From contig JAHDVF020000440.1 in NCBI GenBank assembly GCA_022606425.2, forward strand, positions 992,001-1,056,000: DNA of 64,000 nt, written 5' to 3'. The notes beneath the pieces are model-generated. The model saw only the letters and a list, made by a program, of their open reading frames with translations, did no database searches and had not been told where the DNA came from. This DNA comes from Lepidostoma basale. Taxonomy: Eukaryota; Arthropoda; Insecta; Trichoptera; Lepidostomatidae. A program made the position numbers and the translations under genes. Each line of letters begins with the position of its first letter. Position 1 is the first letter of the stretch. Below are positions 10,425 through 21,131 of this stretch, in pieces.

Positions 10425-10690
10425 TTGAGTTCGCGCGTTTGACAGCGGCGAACGGGCCTTCGCGATACACCCAACTCACGAAGCGGTGCGACAAAAACTG
10501 TCCGCGTATCGCTACGCGCGCGGAAGCGACGTACGTTTTAGTATGCCGATAGCGCGCACACTTTTGCGCATTGAGCTGTGAATGCACCAACTTCGCTCGG
10601 ACCCCGGGATCCGGGAATGCGAATGAGCGAGACGGGTGTACGAGAGGCAGTCCGGAGGACGGCCGCCTGCGACCAGCTGATAGTTTTGAC
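10425..10690. promoter_or_regulatory. CpG-rich patch, possible promoter or transposon 5' region
   Basis: Unusually dense in CpG (GCGCGCGG, CGCGTATCGCTACGCG, CGGCCGCC) against an AT-rich background, with frames open on both strands simply because stops are rare. Such patches in insects can mark unmethylated 5' ends of genes, but also transposon 5' regions. No TATA box, splice site or conserved peptide lets me choose. Confidence 0.25.
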
Positions 10691-10694
10691 TTAT

Positions 10695-11180
10695 TCCCAA
10701 CTTGGTAGAAGAGAATATTCTTATATTTTTGTAGTGGCAACTCGCTGTAGAGACAACACGTGGTATGTGACATTTATTTATTTGTACTACAGAGTGCGTA
10801 ATTGTACCTATTCGAATTATATTTTTGTACAACCATTTACCCCCCTTTTGACTTTTTTTGTATACTTCTCCAAGTCGTAGCGTTATATTTAACCGTTTGA
10901 GTTTATATATTTTTCCCTGTTTTAAATCCGAGTTATGTAAATGTATGATAATGCTAAATACACAGTTACGTCCATTCATGGAATTTCGCGCTTCTAAAAT
11001 GGTGACGTCAACGGTCGAAAACAGCCAGGTAGCCGGTTAGAACAAGTAAATTCGTCAGCCTCATAATAAAAAAATATATTACGTATGCAACTAATGAATA
11101 ATATAAATATTAATTATTTTTATTTTCATTGTCTACGGGAGACAAGTCACGCGCGGGAATATTTAAACCGTTAAAGAGAC
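10695..11180. other. No gene recognised
   Basis: AT-rich sequence after the CpG-rich patch. Frames of 60-155 codons overlap here on both strands but none shows a recognisable motif. Confidence 0.4.
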
Positions 11181-11505
11181 AACTAAATAACCATCACGCC
11201 GTTTCCCAGAAAGAGGTAGGCAGAGAGGATAGAGCGCCATACTCCTCTGTCCTGATACACCTATCGAGCTTCCACTACATTCATACAATGTAAAATGCAC
11301 GCTATTCGATTTTTACTATATCGAATGTAGCCGCCTTTTATTATTTTATTAATTTGATCAGGTCATACATTCCTTGGTCTTCCACGGCTTCTCTTTCCAA
11401 TCACACTGCTTGTATTCGTTCCATATGTCCACACTATATCCAGGATTCTTCCTTAATTTTACATGTGATGCAATCATCTACTTTACATTTCTTAAATCAA
11501 TACTT
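11181..11505 (-). mobile_element. LINE family M fragment, 3' end, degraded
   Basis: Antisense copy beginning with AACTAAATAACCATCACGCC and continuing through the degenerate R-A-C-M and G-R-P-R-K regions. Many substitutions and indels; no open frame. Confidence 0.65.
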
Positions 11506-11525
11506 TTTTAACGATTAAATTGAAA

Positions 11526-11880
11526 ACCATGGGTTCTGGTTCCAACCCTTATGCATACAAGCGAAGCATGGAACAATCAGAAAAATGATGAGAGTAGAAT
11601 AAATGCAGTAGAGATGAGATTCCTTAGACGTATACGTGGTAATACGATGTATTATATAATTTCAAATGGTCAGGAAAGGATGAAGAACGGAAGAGAGTAT
11701 TAATAACAAAAATATAAAAGGATCATTGCGTTGGTTTGGACATATATTACCCATGAATGGTGAAAGAATTGTAAAAAAAAGTATATGTTAACGATGTAAA
11801 TGGATTGCGGAGTCGAGGAAAACATGGCATGACCAAATTTATCAAATTTTGTCGGCCATGATAGAAATTGACAGATTTAG
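11526..11880 (+). mobile_element. Old LINE family M copy, part 1 (interrupted)
   Basis: Degraded sense copy (ATGAGAGTAGAATAAATGCAG onward). It breaks off at GTCGGCCATGATAGAAATTG, and its 3' remainder resumes at 12660, so the family M copy at 11893 and the W-type fragment at 12377 landed inside it. Confidence 0.65.
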
Positions 11881-11892
11881 AAATTGACAGAT

Positions 11893-12352
11893 AGCGAAGC
11901 ATGGAACTGGCAAAAGAAGGATGAAAGTAGAATAAATGCAGTAGAAATGAGATCTCTTAGACGAATGTGTGGATACTCTGTGTATGATAGAGTGTCGAAT
12001 GAAAATATAAGAAGTGAATGCGGTGCGAATGATGGTGTCATGAACAAAATAATGAAAGGATCATTAAGATGGTTTGGACAAATGGAAAGAATGAATGAAG
12101 AAAGAATGGTAAAAAAAATATATGTTAATGATGTAAATGGAACCAAAAATAGAGGAAGACCGAGGAAAACGTGGCACGATCAAATAAATCAAATATTGAA
12201 TGTCGGCCATGTGAGGAGTCAGAGAAATCGACGCGCGTGCATGAATGTTGAGGAAGCGAGAGAAATATGTCAGGAAAGAAAAGTGTGGCAGTCCATTATT
12301 TCTGCCTATCCCTTCGGGGAGACGGCGTGATGGTTAGTTAGTTAGTTAATTG
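11893..12352 (+). mobile_element. LINE family M, 3' end with open frame
   Basis: An uninterrupted 148-codon frame encodes the conserved C-terminal region: L-R-R-M-C-G-Y-S-V-Y-D-R-V, then L-R-W-F-G-Q-M-E-R-M, R-G-R-P-R-K-T-W-H-D-Q-I, and N-V-E-E-A-R-E-I-C, stopping just before GATGGTTAGTTAGTTAG. The L-R-W-F-G and R-G-R-P-R-K-T-W signatures are typical of RTE-like non-LTR elements. Five-prime truncated and without RT palm. Eight residues around the second R-A-C-M are missing compared with other copies. Confidence 0.75.
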
Positions 12353-12376
12353 GAAACGAATTTATTCCTCAACAAA

Positions 12377-12657
12377 CCAAGGTGACTGAGGTGGCTCTGA
12401 GGATGGGCGGGCTAAAGTGGCGATGGGCTGGCCATATCTGTCGGAGAACCGACGGCCGATGGGGGAGACGAGTTCTGGAGTGGAGACCGTGTACAGGATT
12501 CCGCAAAGTTGGACATCCCCCTGCCCGCTGGACCGACGATCTGAAGAGGACTGCTGGACATGGATGGATGGGAGCGGCAATGGATAGGGGGCGGTGGCGT
12601 GCTTTGGGAGAGGTCTACGTACAGCAGTGGATGACAGACGGCCGATGATGATGATGA
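12377..12657 (+). mobile_element. LINE fragment, W family (RT C-terminus)
   Basis: An 88-codon frame with W-R-W-A-G-H-I-C-R-R-T-D-G-R-W-G, V-L-E-W-R-P, G-H-P-P-A-R-W-T-D-D-L and Y-V-Q-Q-W, a C-terminal signature common in insect LINEs. It ends in an (ATG)n tail at about 12640-12662, typical of a retroposed 3' end. Inserted into the older family M copy. Confidence 0.75.
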
Positions 12658-12659
12658 TG

Positions 12660-12752
12660 ATGATAGAAATTGGATGAATCGACTTACGTGTATGACTTGC
12701 TGTATGAATGTAGAGGAAACGGCGTGATGGTTTGTTTGTTTGTTATGGTCAA
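12660..12752 (+). mobile_element. Old LINE family M copy, part 2
   Basis: Resumes with TGATAGAAATTGGATGAATC and runs through a diverged C-M-N-V-E-E region to GGCGTGATGG and a TTTG-type tail. Continuation of 11526-11880. Confidence 0.6.
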
Positions 12753-13139
12753 AGCCACCACAAAATCCTTCTCTTAGTACTAATCTAGGTAATAAAATTT
12801 TAAATATAGTCACCAATCGTGTCGCGAAGCATTCAGTGTGGCTATCGCGATGATACTCCGTTTGTTGGCTCGCTAGGCTAATCACCTAGCTTGCAGCGTA
12901 GCTCAGAGCATTAAGCAAGGTTCCTACTTGTGATGCCGTGGCCTAAGTAATTCATATTTTTCATCTCCTGAAATGAAAAAAATAGATATTTTAATATAGG
13001 ATTAATACTAGACAAGATTTTTTATAGCTTGGCTTAGCTAGTTTCGATCCAAGGGATTAATTTGTAGCAAATTGTAACATTTTTGCTAGTGGGATGCCAC
13101 CAGAGCCTTTAATGTGGTAGTTTCCCGCTGCTTTCCACA

Positions 13140-13394
13140 TTTGTGAGTGGTAAGTGCATTGACTGCCACCCCGAAGGTTCCGGGTTCGATTCTCGGCGAG
13201 GGCAGTGTGATTATCACACTGTCTTCGTTCTGATGTAAAATTCACGTGACAATAAAATGGCGAAAGATTAGCTACCTATCACATGTCATGAAAATCATTA
13301 TGATAGCTATAATACCCTTAACATCGATTTGGCTCATGCTGTCATGATGTAAAGAGCGATTCACTAAAATAATAATAATAATAATAATAATAAT
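13140..13394 (+). mobile_element. tRNA-derived SINE, copy 1
   Basis: The head has an A-box-like GTGAGTGGTAAGTGC and a perfect B box, GGTTCGATTCTC, within GGGTTCGATTC. The body matches the 28238-28504 copy (CACGTGACAATAAAATGG, GATGTAAAGAGCGATTCA). The tail is (AAT)n. The first ~10 bp are diverged. Confidence 0.85.
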
Positions 13395-13399
13395 TTGTA

Positions 13400-13527
13400 T
13401 ACGGCAGGTTATTTGTTACTTGAATTCTACACCAAACCAAAATCAGTGTGACAATTACACTGATCCTGGGACCATCGATGTGGCAGTCATAGCTTTTGCC
13501 ACTCTGCCACGAAGGTCGTTTTATACA
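13400..13527 (-). mobile_element. tRNA-derived SINE, antisense, related subfamily
   Basis: The minus strand starts CGACCTTCGTGGCAGAGTGG and continues to TGTCACACTGATTTTGG and GTGTAGAATTCA. The B box is lost. It sits immediately against the (AAT)n tail of the preceding SINE, so one probably inserted into the tail of the other. Confidence 0.7.
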
Positions 13528-13771
13528 ATAGTTACGAGGCAAAATACAGTTTGATTGTTGATTGCAAATATGGTAAATAATATAAATTATCATTTAACAA
13601 GGCACGAACGCACCGGTGCGTTCGTTCTAACTTAGTGATTTATTGTTATCCAATTAGAAGAACTCTTAATTGCATTTAAAAAACATATAAATATGTGAAT
13701 TAAATTATCTTTTTAACATTTGTTACCATAGTTTAAATGGAATGTACTCATATTTATATTTAAATTACTTG

Positions 13772-14002
13772 TGTTACAGTTCATTTCATATCTTCATTTG
13801 TATAATTCTTCTGTACGGACGTATGTAGTTGAACTCCTCCTAAACGGCTGGACTGATTTCGATGAATTTTTTGTGTGTTTGAGTGGGTCCTTGGAATGTT
13901 TTAGATTCATAATTGGACCCGGTAGGTGGCGCTATGCTCTGGTTCTAGGAAAAAATAAGTATTTACTTTCGGGCAGGACAAGGTCTGTCGAGTCCGCTAG
14001 TA
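13772..14002 (+). mobile_element. Helitron-like non-autonomous remnant
   Basis: Contains AACTCCTCCTAAACGGCTGG and, at the right end, GTCCGCTAGT preceded by a short hairpin-like CGGGCAGG...CTGTCG. The AACGGCTGGAC block and a terminal CTAG after a hairpin are common in insect Helitrons (recalled from the family, not checked). The 84-codon frame across it is spurious. Confidence 0.5.
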
Positions 14003-14227
14003 TCATATATTTTTTGTTTACATAACTAACTGTTTTTAATGTCGACCGATTTTGATATTTTTGTTGGGACCTGAAGAATATACGTTTAATATTACCGGTC
14101 CGCAGTAAATCGGTCGTTTAACTGTAAATATGAACGTTGATGCGTATAAAATAATTATATGTCAAATTAATTTGATATGATTTTAATATACGAGTACATC
14201 GTATGTTTAAATAAAAAAAATGAAATA

Positions 14228-14300
14228 GGGCGCAGCGACGCCCTTTCGTCAGCCCCGCTCATTCACTTCCTAGGCCCGTCCCTCATCCATCCGGTACATT
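14228..14300 (+). repeat. Repeat family G, copy 2 (partial)
   Basis: AGGGCGCAGCGACGCCCTTT and CTTCCTAGGCCCGTCC match the copies at 23437 and 44750. Confidence 0.6.
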
Positions 14301-14555
14301 AATTGAAGACTTCAGGGGAAAAACAAGGAATGTCAGTTAAAATTCAAAATAAATGTAATAATGCCATCTAACGGCATTTGTACGTATCTATACACAGTAA
14401 AATTTTCATATTCAAAAATCATGTGTGTCATCGACTATGGCCAGATAATCGATTGCTAATTGCTAAGAAATATATAGACTTTGATTAGCTTTATTCTCAA
14501 TTTATTCTAATTAACATTCTACTGACATTCCTTGTTTTTCCTCTGTAGTCTTCAA
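14301..14555. mobile_element. 255-bp MITE with 35-bp terminal inverted repeats
   Basis: Left end TTGAAGACTTCAGGGGAAAA then ACAAGGAATGTCAGT; right end is its reverse complement with two mismatches. AT-rich interior without coding. No clear target duplication. Superfamily unknown. Confidence 0.7.
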
Positions 14556-14559
14556 TTGT

Positions 14560-14985
14560 TATTTCATTTACGATAATCAAAGAAAAAAACGCCGTGAATA
14601 AATTTGATCATGAAATATCAATTTTTGTATACTGGCAACAAGCCGCGCCTTGCAGCTAATTTCACGTCACAAGGTCGTAAATAAATAATTTAAATTCGCG
14701 TGCAAACCGTTTCTGTCCAGTTTTGCGTTCAGGCTATGCGATCCGAAGCTTGCCTTTGTCCGCCTTCTGTGTGCCTCGCGCTAGAGTTCGTTCGTCCAAG
14801 AATGACCCCTCGGATCAACTTACATTGTAGCTGTTATAATCCCAAATTCTATTCAAGATCTAGAAATATCCGAGTTGAATTTAATCCTTTAAACGTATAT
14901 TCTATATAATTTCAAATATTACCATCATAATATTAATAAATAATTAAAATTAAAATATGGTTTGTAAAAAATCTTTTTATGATGT
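14560..14985. other. No gene recognised
   Basis: Includes a slightly GC-richer stretch (14640-14820) with a 69-codon frame that shows no recognisable motif. Confidence 0.4.
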
Positions 14986-14988
14986 AGG

Positions 14989-15077
14989 TATATTTAGTTA
15001 AAATCCACTGATGTTTGTGTCTTCGACCAGTTTCGGTAGCCCGCCAAAAGATTGCAGCGACTTTAACTAAATATACA
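14989..15077. repeat. Mini-palindrome enclosing a GAAAC motif
   Basis: Ends TATATTTAGTTAAA (14989-15002) and TTTAACTAAATATA (15064-15077) are exact inverted repeats. On the minus strand the interior carries GGGCTACCGAAACTGGTCG: GAA, then ACTGGT as a possible 2-bp stem III, then C. Same architecture as the hammerhead-like mini-elements, but the CTGATGA side is degraded. Confidence 0.45.
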
Positions 15078-15139
15078 TATTAAAAATATAATTTTAATAA
15101 TATTAGTAATAAAGATTTTCTGCTTAATGCTTACACCTA

Positions 15140-15372
15140 ATCTTAATAGATGGCGCTAGTGTAGATTGGACAAAAATATGTGAAGTGTTCCTTAACATAT
15201 TAGCATATATGTACTCGTATACATCTTTCAAGACGTAGTGGTCGTAAGAAGGGCAGAAGGCGGAATGTTGTAATATATAAAGCGATCGCTTAACCCAACC
15301 AATGACAGGTCATAAGTCCTTTAAACGCCTCGACCACCATATTCTATAGAGATAAAATTAATCCTTAAAAAT
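15140..15372 (+). repeat. Dispersed repeat family Y, copy 2
   Basis: ATAGATGGCGCTAGTG, then CGCTTAACCCAACCAATGAC and AGGTCATAAGTCC, in the order seen in the copies near 106 and 59525. Interior more diverged. Confidence 0.55.
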
Positions 15373-15412
15373 GTATTTTACAAAAAAATATTTTTTCATT
15401 ATTTACAATGAA

Positions 15413-15889
15413 CTTCAATGCACAATGCACAATGGTGTTCTTATACCGACCCTTATGTATGGAAGCGAAACATTAAACTGGCAAAAGAAGGATGAAAGTA
15501 GAATAAATGCAGTATAAATGAGATCTCTTAGACGAATGTGTTTATACTCTGTGTATGATAGAGTTTCGAATGAAAATATAAGAAGTGAATGCGGTGCGAA
15601 TGATGGTGTTATGAACAAAATAATGAAAGGATTATTAAGATGGTTTTGAATTATACGTTAACGAGGTAATGGAACCAGAAATAAAGGAAGACCGAGGAAA
15701 ACGTGGCACGATCCAATCAATCAAATATTGAATGTCGGCCACGTGAGGAGTCAGAGAAATTGACGCGCGTGCATGACACGATGTATGAATGTTGAGGAAG
15801 CAAGAGAAATATGTCAGGAAAGAAAAGTGTGACAGTCTATTCTTTCTGCCTACCCCGTCGGGGAAACGGCGTGATAGTTAGTTAGTTAC
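15413..15889 (+). mobile_element. LINE family M, 3' end, broken frame
   Basis: Starts at TGCACAATGGTGTTCTTATA and ends with GTTAGTTAGTT. The M-E-R-M-N-E-E-R stretch is deleted near 15645-15660, and several stops and frameshifts are present. The start lies within a few bases of the start of two other copies (20503 and 30736). Confidence 0.75.
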
Positions 15890-15894
15890 AATGA

Positions 15895-17015
15895 ACTTCT
15901 ACCATGTAATTTCTAATAACAATATTTATTATTTTATAATATTAATAGGCAAAAATCGGATATCATCAAGAAAGAATACGAGACTATTTCGAATATAAAA
16001 GAGAGAGAGGAATACTCATTTGAATTTTTTTCTGATATTGGATGACATTAGTGTAGGAAACAAAAGGAGAATAATTTGTTATTGTTAATTGTGAAATTTT
16101 AACGTGTGTGAAAATAAATATTTACATCAAAAGTTACAACTTATTACTGATTACGATTGTACAGTGAACCAAGTTTTCAAAGGGTAGAAAATCTCTACTT
16201 CTGTGAATATTTCACGGGTTGCAACAAGTCTTATACTTGTAAATAGGCAAAAAAAAAAAAAAATGTACGAGGATATTTTGAATCTGAGATAGCAATAGAA
16301 ATACTTCTGATTCTCTGCGAAAGTAATTCAAAATGCACACGATGCGCATGCCCGACAACGTTTCTTGATTATTTAGAATTTTGTTCTGATTACTGTTGTA
16401 TGACATTAACAAACAAACAAACCATGAAATTCAATGTAGCATTTGGTTTACTTTCATAAATATTTCAGACTAGTTTTCTATATATTAGACATAAAATGAT
16501 TTTGTAGGGAAAGTGTGTGCATTTAAAGAGATTAATCATATTTATTATCGACTTCCGAGAAGATGTACAATATTGTCGCTCACTTCAATAAAAATAAGAA
16601 AAACTGCATACTTGGAATTTATTTTGCGCGACCTCTAATGTCATGTAAAATTAAAAAAACTTGTAAAAAAAAAACACTGAGAAAAATCGAAACAAAATTT
16701 TGATTCAAGAAATAATATTTTATAGGCAAAATGGTTTAAATATTATTTATTGTATTATAAAAAATTCCCTCATAAAATTATATGCTCTCAATAAAATACC
16801 TTTTTTCATGCCACATTTTTTTTTATCGTGTTATTTTTAGTTTTCTACCTTAAATCATATATTTATGTTTTTACCTAGCCTCAAAATTGAGTGTTTTTTT
16901 TTTACTTATGTCACTTAAAACTACTAGTACGATATGTCCTAATGTGAATAAAGTTCAACTAAGCCCACTTGACGTTTTGATAAAAATAATTTGATCGATT
17001 TAAGCCTGGAGAATT
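15895..17015. other. No gene recognised
   Basis: Long AT-rich interval with a few A or T homopolymers; no frame, repeat or RNA that I can support. Confidence 0.4.
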
Positions 17016-17017
17016 AA

Positions 17018-17180
17018 CTCACTGCGATTTATAACTTAGTGTAACTCTCTATGATTTATAACTCACAATGATTTGTAACTCACTGTAACACACTGTGATT
17101 TTAAATCACTGTAACTCACTATGATTTATAACTCAATGTAACTCACTATGATTTATTACTCACAGTAACTCAATATGACA
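17018..17180 (+). repeat. Degenerate minisatellite
   Basis: AACTCACTATGATTTATAAC-like units repeat about nine times with a basic step of 16-17 bp. Imperfect, so probably old. Confidence 0.7.
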
Positions 17181-17184
17181 GTAA

Positions 17185-17640
17185 AGAGTTTCAAAATTTA
17201 ATCGGGTCCCGATAGTGCCTGCCCCGCAGAAGAGCAAGTAAAGATCAATGCTGATAAACGCTATGTTCCATAACATCAGCAACACCACTAATAAGTCCAA
17301 GTACAGCAACTTTAGGAACTAACGTGCGCTGAACCAACGCGTTCGGTCACGTTTCTTCACTGTGTGCTTTATGCTTTTTCATAAACTGTTATATATTAGA
17401 TCAAAGATTTTTAAATTTTTAGATTCAAAATCAATAGGTCCGACTGTCTAGAGCCCCCGTCGTATACTCTGGACAATGTGTCCCGTGTGAGTTTTCTATA
17501 CAAGTTGCTTATTTGGGTCACATCTGATAGTAGAGAGCAATTGTTGAGTCTTCAAGTCTAAGGGGCAAGTTAAAGGAGATGGAAAACTTATACCGTAAAA
17601 CCTTGGTGCTTCTGGTTTTCCTGGTGGGTGATTTGGCGTG
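17185..17640. other. No gene recognised
   Basis: Moderate GC, possibly antisense retroelement debris near 17440-17640, but no motif can be named. Confidence 0.35.
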
Positions 17641-17644
17641 AGGC

Positions 17645-18090
17645 TAACAACTTCTACTTACTTACTTCCTATGGTCATAAAATTTTTGAAGAGTTTTAGC
17701 CTCCTTGATGATTTTTCGCCAAGCTCCTCGATCCTGCGCCTTTTGCTCCCAAGAGTCCGACTCGCCCAACCTAGCCAGATCAGCCAAAACATTGTCCATT
17801 AGGCGCTGTCTACGCCTTTCTAGAGGTCTTACTCCAGTCGGTCTAGACGCGTACAGGGTCTTGATTTCTCTGGTCTCTTCGGCTCGGCATACGTGCCCAA
17901 TCCATGCTGCGGCTCTCACGGTGCTCGTTATAAGGGGTTGCTGGGTCACCGTACGGATCTCTTCGTTGGTCCTATGCCTCCAAGTTCCCGCTGCAACATC
18001 GGGTCTTGGTCCCAGGATAATTCTAAGTATTCTGTTCTCAAATCAGTAGATTCTTTGTTGTTCTTTTAGAATCATTGTCCATGTGTCACC
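17645..18090 (-). mobile_element. LINE fragment, X family
   Basis: The minus strand encodes A-A-W-I-G-H-V-C-R-A-E-E-T-R, I-K-T-L-Y-A-S-R-P-T-G-V-R-P-L, then D-L-A-R-L-G-E-S-D-S-W-E-Q-K-A-Q-D-R-G-A-W-R-K. This is a LINE C-terminal tail (W-I-G-H plus Q-D-R-x-x-W-R). A three-residue gap precedes W-I-G-H relative to the copy at 38183-38665. Confidence 0.75.
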
Positions 18091-18099
18091 ACTGGTTTG

Positions 18100-18880
18100 A
18101 TGATGGTGTAAAATACGCAACAACTTTGCTATAGAAAATTACACTTGTTACGAAAAATTAAATGAGCTTAACAAGACTCCTGGATTTAACCAAGACCCAA
18201 TTCGGACATTACAGTTTATGATGATGATTTTAAAAATATATTGCGTATTTTTTATTGGTATTTAAAGTGTGTATAATTTGGATACATTCTTATTGATTTC
18301 TCGTTTGTAGGTCACTTTTCGTTGAACGTTCTGTATCACCCAATGTTACCTTTCCGGTCATTTGTGTAATTGACTAGGTTCGGTGATTTGACTGTGACAT
18401 TTTGCATTTTAATGATATCTATAGGTATGCATTGTGGGAATTTGTACCAGAGGCATTTATTGAAACATTTGAATGCAAGTTATATATGTTTCCCAGACGC
18501 ATATTCAGCAAAAAAACGTTTGTTCTTTATGTCTATTGTTGATTTATGCTAAATATTTCAATTGATATCCGACGGATTTAGACATTTTCATACCCAATAA
18601 AAAAAGTATTTTTTGATAGACTTCATTTAAAAAGGTTGACTATTGTTTCTCATAGCTGATCAATTTTAATGATGGCATTGTTTACTAATTATATTAAATT
18701 ATAATTTTTAAGTATTTTATTTTATTTTAATTAAATATAACAATGAGATATCAAAAAAATATAAACTGTTAAAGCATCACGCTGTTACGCATCACACCGT
18801 TAACCATCACACAAGTAAACAGAGATGATGGACCGTTATATTGTTCTATTCTGACACTCTGATGCTCTTTCTATATTGTC
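18100..18880. other. Mostly unassigned; degenerate LINE tail near 18780-18870
   Basis: AT-rich. The stretch at 18780-18870 (CATCACACCGTTAACCATCAC) looks like antisense family M tail sequence but is heavily decayed. Confidence 0.35.
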
Positions 18881-18933
18881 AAATCAGTTTATTTCCTCAA
18901 CAGACATTACAAACAAAATTAATGATGAATACA
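18881..18933 (-). mobile_element. Family J retroelement, 3' end, part 1
   Basis: AATCAGTTTATTTCCTCAAC and GACATTACAAACA match the 3' end of the uninterrupted copy at 53250. The rest of this copy continues at 19378 after a family M insertion. Confidence 0.6.
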
Positions 18934-19375
18934 CATCGAGGAAGCATGGAACTGGCAAAAGAAGGATGAAAGTAGAATAAATGCAGTAGAAATGAGATCT
19001 CTTAGACGAATGTGTGGATACTCTGTGTATGATAGAGTGTCGAATGAAAATATAAATAGTGAATGCGGTGCGAATGATGGTATTATGAACAAAATAATGA
19101 AAGGATCATTAAGATGGTTTGGACCAATGGAAAGAATGAATGAAGAAAGAATGGTAAAAAAGATATATGTTAACGATGTAAATGGAACCATAAATAGAGG
19201 AAGACCGAGAAAAACGTGGCACGATCAAATAAATCAAATATGGAATGTCGGCCATGTAAGAAGTCAGAGAAATCGATGCGCGTGCATGACAGGATGTATG
19301 AATGTTGAGGAAGCGAGAGAAATATGTCAGGAAAGAAAGGTGTGGCAGCCCATTATTTCTGCTTACCCTTTCGGT
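18934..19375 (+). mobile_element. LINE family M copy inserted in a family J element
   Basis: Sense copy with an almost intact frame from E-M-R-S-L-R-R-M-C-G to Y-P-F-G, including R-G-R-P-R-K-T-W-H-D-Q-I and the duplicated C-M...C-M-N-V-E-E-A-R-E-I-C. It lacks the usual GTGATGGTTAG tail and is bounded on both sides by family J sequence. Confidence 0.7.
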
Positions 19376-19377
19376 AA

Positions 19378-19830
19378 AATAATATATAAAATACCAGGAA
19401 CGCAGATGATTCGACATTAGGAAGACAAGATACTCTCTAAAGTCAGTAGTATTAATCTTCTGAACGCATTTTCACTAATATGAAAGACGTCGATCTTTGA
19501 GGAGACTGCGTTCAGTAGACTAATTGCTCTTGTTGTCACCAGAGGCAGGTTGGTTCTGGTGGCAAAACAATCTACGTCGTCGCTGTCGGAGATGAAGAGA
19601 CAGTCGGAGAATTAGATCAGGGACAAAAAGACCAGCATCCCCCCGCACTGCCGAGTTCTCGAAATATCCCCTGATTAATCTAAAGAAATAGATTATGAAA
19701 TGCCCGTCTTTTCGAAGTTGCAGAGAGTTGGTCCCCAACGTTCCCAAAACAAATGCCGTAGGATAGTGCAGCGAAAGCGAAGCGGATACGAAACTTTTGC
19801 GAATGGCGAAACTCTGCATGACATGTTTTT
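19378..19830 (-). mobile_element. Family J retroelement, part 2 (RT C-terminus)
   Basis: Minus-strand frame with Y-P-T-A-F-V-L-G-T-L-G-T-N-S-L-Q, F-F-R-L-I-R-G-Y-F-E-N-S and L-R-Q-R-R-R-R-L-F, parallel to the copy at 8006-8514. A deletion or shift breaks it upstream of the first methionine. Confidence 0.65.
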
Positions 19831-19927
19831 AAATGAGCCATTGCACACAGTTCATATTAAAAATATAAACGGAGCAAGAAAAATAAATACTTAAATAAAA
19901 ACTTAACATGGTCTAAATAAAACTTAA

Positions 19928-20640
19928 CAAGATCATCTATCAAATATTAAATGTCAGACACTTCTGAGAAATCGACGTGGGTACATGACTAAAAAAACTA
20001 ACTAACTAACCATCACGCCGTCTCCCCAAAGGGGTAGGCAGGAAGAATGGACTGCCACACTTTTCTTTCCTGAGATATTTCCTTCGATTCCTCAACATTC
20101 GTACATCGTGTCATGCACGCGCGTCGATTTTTTTGACTCCTCACATGGCCGACATTCAATATTTGATTTATTTGATCTTGCCACGTTTTCCTCGGTCTTC
20201 CTATATTTCTGGTTCCATTTACATCGTTAACATATTTTTTTTACCATTCTTTCTTCATTCATTCTTTCCCTATGTCCAAATCTTTATTGATGCTTTCATT
20301 ATTTTGTTCATAACACCATCATTCGCACCGCATTCGCTTCTTATATTTTCATTCGACACTCTATCATACACGTATCCACACATTCGTCTAAGAGATCTCA
20401 TTTCTACTGCATTTATTCTACTTTTATCCTTCATTTGGCAGTTCTATGCTTCGCTTCCATACATAAGGGTCGGTAGAAGAACACCATTGTGCACTGTCAT
20501 GACTTGACATGACTTGGTACATGAATATTGAGGAAGCGAGACAAGTATCTCCGAATGGTTATCTGTGGCGGTCCATTCTTTCTGCCTATCAATATCGACG
20601 AGAAGGTGTCATGAATAGTTAGTTGTAATCACGAAATATT
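19928..20640 (+). mobile_element. Old LINE family M copy split by a younger antisense copy
   Basis: Host pieces at 19928-19988 (GATCATC...GTCAGACACTTCTGAG) and 20509-20640 (TGAATATTGAGGAAGCGAGA to GAATAGTTAGTTG) are sense and contiguous in the consensus. The sequence CATGACT flanks the interruption on both sides, consistent with a target-site duplication made by the copy at 19997-20503. Confidence 0.6.
19997..20503 (-). mobile_element. LINE family M, antisense insertion
   Basis: Starts with ACTAACTAACTAACCATCACG and runs 5'-ward to the TGCACAATGG truncation point. It carries small frameshifts (H-D-Q to Q-D-Q, lost bases near 20225 and 20365). The plus-strand 124-codon frame over it is an antisense shadow. 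Confidence 0.75.
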
Positions 20641-20689
20641 CGGTTACTATAGTTAGGCAAAATTCCAGAATTAACAATTAATAATTAAT

Positions 20690-21131
20690 ATAAGTAGAAT
20701 AAATGCAGTGGAAATGAGATCTCTTAGACGAATGTGCAGATACTCTTGTATGATAGAGTGTCAAATGAAAATATATTATATATAAGAAGTGAATGCGGTG
20801 CGAATGATGGTGTTATAAACAAAATAATGAAAGGATCATTAAGATGGTTTGGACATATGGAAAGAATGAATGAAGAAAGAATGGTAAAAAAATTAAATGT
20901 TAACGATGTAAACTGAACCAGAAATAGAGGAAGACCGAGGAAAACGTGGCACGATCAAATAAATCAAATATTGAATGTCGGCCATGTGAGGAGTCAGAGA
21001 AATCAGAGAAATTTGATGTTTGAATGTTGAGGAATCGAGAGAAATATGTCAGGAAAGAAAAGTGTAGCAGTCCATTCTTTCTGCCTACCCCTTCGGAGAG
21101 ACGGCGTGATGGTTAGTTAGTTAGTTAATTA
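20690..21131 (+). mobile_element. LINE family M, 3' end, broken
   Basis: Sense copy with E-M-R-S-L-R-R-M-C, a 10-bp ATATTATATA-type insertion near 20775, a stop after D-V-N, a deletion around R-A-C-M (20995-21015), and a final GATGGTTAGTTAGTTAGTT. Confidence 0.7.

Noticed and set aside
10396..10979. Overlapping frames of 125 and 155 codons in the CpG-rich patch
   Set aside because: They are open because stop codons are rare in GC-rich DNA; no motif, and both strands are equally open.
12330..12352. GTTAGTTAGTTAG runs as telomeric repeats
   Set aside because: They are short, always follow the same LINE 3' end, and are TTAG rather than the insect TTAGG telomere unit.
13771..14025. An 84-codon plus frame as a small protein
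   Set aside because: It lies within a Helitron-like non-coding element, and the text is the translation of its conserved DNA.
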